From Thermoplasmatota archaeon (GTDB taxonomy: Archaea; Thermoplasmatota; Thermoplasmata; Thermoplasmatales; Thermoplasmataceae): a stretch of 11,419 nucleotides of DNA. Below, piece by piece: positions 7,390 to 11,419 of this stretch (its first letter is position 1; every line of letters begins with the position of its first letter). Made by a program: the position numbers and the translations under genes. Where the stretch lies: assembly GCA_023379355.1 (NCBI GenBank), contig JAMCUD010000113.1, forward strand, positions 1 through 11,419, given 5' to 3'. Below the pieces are notes generated by a model. It had not been told where the DNA came from. It saw nothing but the letters and a program-made list of their open reading frames with translations, and did no database searches.

Positions 7390-7393
7390 AAAT
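7383..7393 (+). promoter_or_regulatory. serS TATA box, placed for a leaderless start
   Basis: CTTTTTTAAAT is centred about 25 nt before the serS ATG at 7414, which is the standard TATA-to-start distance in archaea. The sequence between (CCCGTTGATATACATTCTCA) contains no Shine-Dalgarno motif. Together these point to transcription starting on or next to the ATG. It is the clearest promoter in the window. Confidence 0.6.
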
Positions 7394-7413
7394 CCCGTTG
7401 ATATACATTCTCA

Positions 7414-8739
7414 ATGATAGATATCCATCTTTTGCGTGAAGATCCTGAAAGATTCAGAAAGGCATTCATTTCCAGGGGTATGGATGGATCAGTCCTGCAG
7501 AACTTCCTTGATCTTGATTCCCAGTGGAGAGACAAGTTGAAGGAGATCAACGATAACAAACATCAGAAGAATAAGATTTCACTGCAGATTTCCAGCTTTA
7601 TGAAGGAGGGAAAAGATGCTGAGGATCTGAAAACAAGGGTGAAGGTTATCAACCAGGCCATCGGCCTCCTGGAGGTGCAGATGGCAGACATCGAAAAGCA
7701 GAGAGATTCTGTCCTCGCTACCATGCCGAACCTTCTTCATGAAAGTGTACCAGTATGCAAGGGGGATGAAAATAACCAGTTCCATAAATTCTGGGGCAGA
7801 GCCAGGGTTTTCAAAGATGATCTGGAGGAATTCACAAAGAGCACCAATGGCACTGGAAAGTATGATCTTATTACGGAAAGACCTGTGAGTCATGTGGATA
7901 TTCTGGCAAACATGGATCTGGCAGACCTTGACAGGGCATCAAAGATATCCGGGTCAAGGTTCTACTACCTGAAAAACAGGCTGGTCAAGCTCGAACTGGC
8001 ACTTGTGAATTATGCTGTGGATTTTCTGTCTGAGAAAGGTTTCAACATCGTAGAACCTCCTTTCATGATGAATATGGCTGCCATGAGTGGGGCCACTGAC
8101 ATTGAAACTTTCAAGGATACACTTTATAAGATGGAGGGTGAAGACCTCTATCTCATATCAACTTCTGAGCACCCCATCGCTGCAATGTACATGGGGGAGA
8201 TATTCGATGAGGAAACCCTTCCCTTAAGGATTGCAGGAGTATCATCTTGTTTCAGGAGGGAGGCAGGAGCCCATGGAAAAGATTCAAAGGGAATATTCAG
8301 GGTTCATCAGTTTACAAAGGTTGAGCAGTTCATATTCTGCCACCCGGATCAGTCATGGGATTTCCATGAGGAGCTCCTGAATAATTCTGAATCGATATTC
8401 CGTTCCCTTAACATACCATACAGAGTTGTAAATGTATGCTCTGGAGAACTTGGGAATCTCGCAGCAAAGAAATACGATATAGAAGCGTGGTTTCCGTCCC
8501 AGGGAAAATTCAGGGAGGTCGTATCAGCATCCAATGATACGGATTACCAGGCAAGATCCCTTGGAATCCGATTCAGGACAAAGGAGGGAAATAGGTTTTT
8601 ACACACTCTAAATTCAACGGCCATAGCAACAACCAGAACTATGGTCGCTATCATCGAAAATTTCCAGGAAGGTGATGGAAAAACCATAAGAATCCCGGAA
8701 GCTCTGATTCCTTACACTGGGTTTGATACGATCTCCTGA
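7414..8739 (+). CDS. serS: Seryl-tRNA synthetase, common (bacterial-type) class II form
   Basis: Charges tRNA-Ser (and tRNA-Sec where present) with serine in the cytoplasm. The 441 residues match the common SerRS family rather than the rare methanogen type. An N-terminal domain (about 1-110) is largely charged helix, consistent with the long coiled-coil arm that grips the tRNA variable arm. The catalytic domain has the serine-site TSE (250-252), motif 2 from FRREAGAHGKD to FRVHQF (280-300), NVCSGELGNLAAKKYDIEAW (340-359) and motif 3 near NSTAIATTRTMVAIIE (400-415) with the ATP-binding Arg408. It ends IRIPEALIPYTG as usual. The start is ATG 7414, beginning MIDIHLLREDPE, which fits family N-termini. 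It appears transcribed alone from its own TATA box and ends 4 nt from the stop of the opposing flavoprotein gene. Confidence 0.95.
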   Translation: MIDIHLLREDPERFRKAFISRGMDGSVLQNFLDLDSQWRDKLKEINDNKHQKNKISLQISSFMKEGKDAEDLKTRVKVINQAIGLLEVQMADIEKQRDSVLATMPNLLHESVPVCKGDENNQFHKFWGRARVFKDDLEEFTKSTNGTGKYDLITERPVSHVDILANMDLADLDRASKISGSRFYYLKNRLVKLELALVNYAVDFLSEKGFNIVEPPFMMNMAAMSGATDIETFKDTLYKMEGEDLYLISTSEHPIAAMYMGEIFDEETLPLRIAGVSSCFRREAGAHGKDSKGIFRVHQFTKVEQFIFCHPDQSWDFHEELLNNSESIFRSLNIPYRVVNVCSGELGNLAAKKYDIEAWFPSQGKFREVVSASNDTDYQARSLGIRFRTKEGNRFLHTLNSTAIATTRTMVAIIENFQEGDGKTIRIPEALIPYTGFDTIS

Positions 8740-8791
8740 TAATCTATCGAGTCATGTAAGCGATCTTTGCACTGGAGGAAGAGTACTTTTT
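8679..8791. terminator. Candidate overlapping oligo-T stops for serS and the flavoprotein gene
   Basis: Only 4 nt separate the two convergent stop codons, with no T-run between them. The first T5 after serS (plus strand, 8787-8791) lies about 50 nt inside the flavoprotein gene. The first T5 for the flavoprotein transcript (minus strand, opposite A5 at 8679-8683) lies about 60 nt inside serS. If these are the stops, the mRNAs overlap by roughly 110 nt at their 3' ends. No hairpin was seen. Inference from position only. Confidence 0.25.
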
Positions 8792-10234
8792 CCATCTGTC
8801 AAGTATTGGCAGATGGTCTTCGTCTACCTTATCCATGACATTCAGATATTCCAGGATGCCCTGAACTGCAAGATCGGCGTCTCGAACAGCAGATATCAGG
8901 TCACGGTTTGTATTTGTGGAATCTCCTCCAGTGAATAGCCCCCTGATGGAGGTCATGTTGAATTCGTTTGTGATAGGCTGCCCATGTGGAGTGAGTCTCA
9001 ACCTCCTGGCGTATTCTTCTCCAAGGAATGAGTAATCAGTTTCCTGGCCAGTGGCCTCAATAACATAATCTACAGGAATTTCCAGTACCTTGTTCTTATT
9101 TGGAACAGGTTTTGCCCTTCCTCCTCTGTCGGGAACCATCTCATTCTGCCAGTATCTAAGTTTCACCACACGGTCCCCTTCTTTCACGTATTCGAATGGT
9201 GTAACTTCCCACATATAGTCCACATGCTCCTCTACCGACTCCTCCATCTCTTCTTCTGCATTCATGGAAGGATACCCGGGTCTGTCCTGTTCTCTCCTTC
9301 TGTAAAGAATATGAACATTTTTGGCCTTCAATCTCAAGGAGGTTCTGGATGAGTCATTTGCTGTAAATCCGCCACCGATTATTGCAACGTTATTACCGAC
9401 GTCTATATGTTCACCAAAACTTGTTCTCCTTAGGAACTCGGTCGCATGGACAACATTCACAGCATCGCTCCCGGGGGTTCCGGTCATTCTGGGCTTCTGG
9501 TTTCCAACTGAAATGTAAACGGCATCGAAACTCTTCATTATCTCATCGAATGAAATGTCTTTGCCCACCGCAGTTTCAAGCCTTACATCCACGCCCTGAT
9601 CAACAATAAAGCCGATCTCCTTGTCAAGAACCTCCTGAGGAAGCCTGTAACGTGGTATGCCGGTTTTCATAAAGCCACCAAGAGCGGGGAGCTTTTCAAA
9701 AATGGTAACCTTAATGCCCTGAACGGAGAGATAAAATGCGGCTGTCAAACCAGAAGGGCCTCCCCCGATTATGGCCACTTTCTTTCCAATAAATCTCTTC
9801 TTGGGAAGGTTTATAATCTGTGAATAGTCATCAAATTTGTCGGCCGCGTACCTCTTCATATGCCTAATTGCTATGGGGCCCCCAGTGTCATATAGTACGC
9901 AAATATCCTCGCATAAATGAGTGCAAACCCTTCCGATTATCGCTGGGAATGGGAGGTTTTCAAAAACTATTCTGACAGTCTGGGCAGGATCGCCAACAGC
10001 ACTGCTCCTGATATATCCTCCAATATCAAGGCTTGCAGGGCATGCCTGAGTACAGATGTTGCAGCCAAGACATCTGCTCGCTTCAGCTACCGCCTCTGAA
10101 TCCGTATAACCCCTGACAGGTTCCAGCTTAAAACTTCCAATCCTCTTCTCAGGATCCTCGTGTTCAATCTTTATTCTCTCGAAGTTAAGCATTCTCAGAA
10201 ACCGTTTGTTTATCCTTACATCGGTAATAAACAT
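8744..10234 (-). CDS. gltD: GltD-family iron-sulfur flavoprotein oxidoreductase
   Basis: A relative of the glutamate synthase small subunit that moves electrons between NAD(P)H, FAD and iron-sulfur clusters. In 496 residues from ATG 10234, an N-terminal cluster domain has [12 protein letters not shown] (Cys55, 58, 61, 65) and [12 protein letters not shown] (Cys104, 108, 112). An FAD fold follows with [10 protein letters not shown] (153-162) and [16 protein letters not shown], then an NAD(P) fold with [10 protein letters not shown] (283-292) and [12 protein letters not shown]-terminal EATGQ and FTGGD complete the FAD site. The first Cys set is spaced C-x2-C-x2-C-x3-C, like ferredoxins, not the C-x2-C-x4-C-x3-C of classical GltD. 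A TTG three codons upstream (10243) is possible. No glutamate synthase large subunit is in the window. It follows the transporter and DUF1634 genes, so true glutamate synthase, ferredoxin:NADP or sulfur-linked activity are all open. Confidence 0.85.
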   Translation of the reverse strand: MFITDVRINKRFLRMLNFERIKIEHEDPEKRIGSFKLEPVRGYTDSEAVAEASRCLGCNICTQACPASLDIGGYIRSSAVGDPAQTVRIVFENLPFPAIIGRVCTHLCEDICVLYDTGGPIAIRHMKRYAADKFDDYSQIINLPKKRFIGKKVAIIGGGPSGLTAAFYLSVQGIKVTIFEKLPALGGFMKTGIPRYRLPQEVLDKEIGFIVDQGVDVRLETAVGKDISFDEIMKSFDAVYISVGNQKPRMTGTPGSDAVNVVHATEFLRRTSFGEHIDVGNNVAIIGGGFTANDSSRTSLRLKAKNVHILYRRREQDRPGYPSMNAEEEMEESVEEHVDYMWEVTPFEYVKEGDRVVKLRYWQNEMVPDRGGRAKPVPNKNKVLEIPVDYVIEATGQETDYSFLGEEYARRLRLTPHGQPITNEFNMTSIRGLFTGGDSTNTNRDLISAVRDADLAVQGILEYLNVMDKVDEDHLPILDRWKKYSSSSAKIAYMTR

Positions 10235-10264
10235 TTTTTCCAATGTAATTCATGGATATCTTCT

Positions 10265-10286
10265 CCCTCACGTAATAAACGTGGGG
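10265..10286 (-). repeat. Small inverted repeat at the end of the DUF1634 gene
   Basis: CACGT-AATAA-ACGTG (10269-10283) is a perfect 5-bp inverted repeat with a 5-nt loop, extended by CCC/GGG across a single bulged T. In the mRNA it would form a hairpin covering the DUF1634 stop codon, about 30 nt before the flavoprotein start. No T-run follows, so it does not look like an intrinsic terminator. It may affect coupling or mRNA ends, or be chance. Confidence 0.3.
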
Positions 10287-10663
10287 ATCACAAGCATTGC
10301 GAAAAACAGGTTGAAAAGAACTATCAAGCTCATTATAACATAAAGGCGGTTGTTTGCCTTAACAAATTCAACCATTGAGGTGAAAACCACAGTGATGGGG
10401 GTAAATATAAGGACCCAGAGGCCGAACGTAATGAAATACAATCCGTCCAGTGCTTCCAGACCAGGGATTATGTTCTTTGGATTAAGAAGCTTTGAGCTTA
10501 CGGTGGAATGAAAATTTGCAATGGAACTGATGCTATACCCATCTCCTTCACCCTTCACAAATAGCAGAATAACACCTATGACAATAAGGCTAAGGCTGAT
10601 TATGACACCTGCCTTAAGGATCATACTGGTTATCTGATCAGTATCAAGCTGGTTTTGCGCCAT
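10268..10663 (-). CDS. DUF1634-type small membrane protein
   Basis: A 131-residue protein with three predicted membrane helices (about 16-37, 72-95 and 108-129) and short polar ends. The layout and sequence character match the DUF1634 family, whose genes are habitually next to TauE/SafE-type transporters in archaea and bacteria. The likely role is an accessory subunit or regulator of that transporter, but no function is proven for the family. The start ATG 10663 has a strong GAGGGGGAA ribosome site 3-4 nt upstream. The coding region begins 20 nt inside the transporter gene, so the two are translated from one mRNA. The flavoprotein gene begins 33 nt downstream, or 24 nt if its TTG start is used. 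The family call rests on helix layout, length and neighbour, not on a profile search. Confidence 0.78.
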   Translation of the reverse strand: MAQNQLDTDQITSMILKAGVIISLSLIVIGVILLFVKGEGDGYSISSIANFHSTVSSKLLNPKNIIPGLEALDGLYFITFGLWVLIFTPITVVFTSMVEFVKANNRLYVIMSLIVLFNLFFAMLVIPTFIT

Positions 10664-11419
10664 GTTTCCCCCTCTTGGTCTTATAGAAAAGACCTGATAT
10701 CATAGCCACTGAGACTATGATTGAGATTATTATCTCATACTCAAACGCTATGATTAAAAATTTAGCCAGATCCAAACCCTTAAGGAGCATCTCCACCCCC
10801 AGGAAAGAAAGTATTGAAAAGAAAATCCATCTAACATCCTTGTTAGTTATCTTCAAAAGAATCTTGCTTCCTATGTAAGCTCCGATGACAACCCCAATAG
10901 CGGTTGCTGCTGCAATGAAGAGCTGTATGTACCCCTCATACCAGTAAATCGAACTGCCTGTAGCGGCTGTTATACCTATCATAAAATTGCTGGTTGTTGT
11001 AGTAACTTTCATGGGGAGGTTCATTGCCCAATCCATACCCAAAACCTTCAAGGCTCCGCTGCCTATTCCAAGCAGCCCGGAAATTACGCCGGCAAAGAAC
11101 ATTATGATTTCCGCAAGCCACCATCTCACCCCTGAATAGCTAATCTTCCTTTTCAGTTTTGAATCATAATAGTGCCCGGTCAATTGAAAAACTCTTGTAG
11201 TCCAGTCAGGTTTTTTGTCAAGAGGTTCTTCGCTCTGGCTTCTCTGAATAGTGGGAATCAGGGACCCAAGGAGAACTATGCCAAAAATTATGTAAATAAT
11301 CCAGGTTGCATTGGCTTTATCAACCGCAACGACGGTAAGCGAACCAACTATGGCTCCGGCAGTCGTTGCTATTTCCAATCCTATACCAATTTTGACATTT
11401 GCTATCTTGTGCTTCGTAT
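10644..11419 (-). CDS. TauE/SafE-type anion permease, N-terminus beyond window
   Basis: The reading frame stays open to the right edge, so the first part of the protein is missing; 257 codons are visible. The family (COG0730) comprises membrane permeases linked to export of sulfite, sulfoacetate or related anions, built as two repeats of about four helices. Visible are the end of the first repeat (NVKIGIGLEIATTAGAIVGS), a helix, a polar loop with SEEPLDKKPDW, then the second repeat's signature GVISGLLGIGSGALKVLG followed by LPMKVTTTTSNFMIGIT. The middle Gly of the usual GIGGG is Ser. Two to three more helices follow, then a basic tail. A TTG at 11378 is in frame, but the conserved NVKxGxxLE lies upstream of it, so the gene clearly extends further. 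It overlaps the DUF1634 gene by 20 nt. The substrate is not readable from sequence. Confidence 0.85.
   Translation of the reverse strand, partial: TKHKIANVKIGIGLEIATTAGAIVGSLTVVAVDKANATWIIYIIFGIVLLGSLIPTIQRSQSEEPLDKKPDWTTRVFQLTGHYYDSKLKRKISYSGVRWWLAEIIMFFAGVISGLLGIGSGALKVLGMDWAMNLPMKVTTTTSNFMIGITAATGSSIYWYEGYIQLFIAAATAIGVVIGAYIGSKILLKITNKDVRWIFFSILSFLGVEMLLKGLDLAKFLIIAFEYEIIISIIVSVAMISGLFYKTKRGKHGAKPA

Noticed and set aside
7579..7893. Minus-strand open frame of 104 codons
   Set aside because: Antisense to the SerRS arm and linker region; nothing recognisable, and it overlaps a certain gene completely.
10160..10378. Plus-strand open frame spanning the flavoprotein-DUF1634 gap
   Set aside because: The gap on the coding strand is only 24-33 nt and the translation has no family features; it arises from two antisense stretches joined by the gap.

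Overview
The window reads as a compact piece of a euryarchaeal genome, most likely from the Thermoplasmata. Supporting signs are an archaeal-type Hel308 helicase, a Trm5-type tRNA methyltransferase, the archaeal form of phosphoglycerate mutase (ApgM), an archaeal riboflavin-pathway reductase, and arginine codons dominated by AGA/AGG. TATA-like boxes sit about 25 nt before start codons, as in leaderless archaeal transcripts. The lineage is an inference from gene content and was not tested with a tree. About nine tenths of the window is coding. I saw no rRNA, tRNA, CRISPR array, insertion sequence or phage gene. No gap without a gene exceeds about 125 bases.

Layout. (1) 1-3444, minus strand, read right to left: hel308, then trm5 overlapping it by 4 nt, then after 125 nt the start of a cis-prenyltransferase gene (uppS family) that runs off the left edge. 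(2) 3541-6624, plus strand: arfC (riboflavin/deazaflavin precursor reductase), ahcY (S-adenosylhomocysteine hydrolase) and apgM (glycolytic mutase), with each gene overlapping the next. The short AT-rich gap 3445-3489 appears to promote both hel308 and the arfC side. (3) 6673-7356, plus: an unrecognised three-helix membrane protein with its own TATA-like box. (4) 7414-8739, plus: seryl-tRNA synthetase with a TATA box placed for a leaderless start. (5) 8744-11419, minus, read right to left: a TauE/SafE-type transporter (5' end beyond the right edge), a small DUF1634-type membrane protein and a GltD-family iron-sulfur flavoprotein. These three are probably one operon, ending tail to tail with serS only 4 nt away.

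How they fit together. Most of the window is housekeeping: DNA repair, tRNA modification and charging, lipid carrier synthesis, cofactor synthesis, methyl-cycle clean-up and central carbon flow. AhcY removes the S-adenosylhomocysteine made by methyltransferases such as Trm5, but the two genes lie in opposite operons. The least ordinary parts are the transporter/DUF1634/GltD-like operon, whose redox substrate is unknown and which may concern sulfur, and the uncharacterised membrane protein. I found no clear new defence or mobile system.
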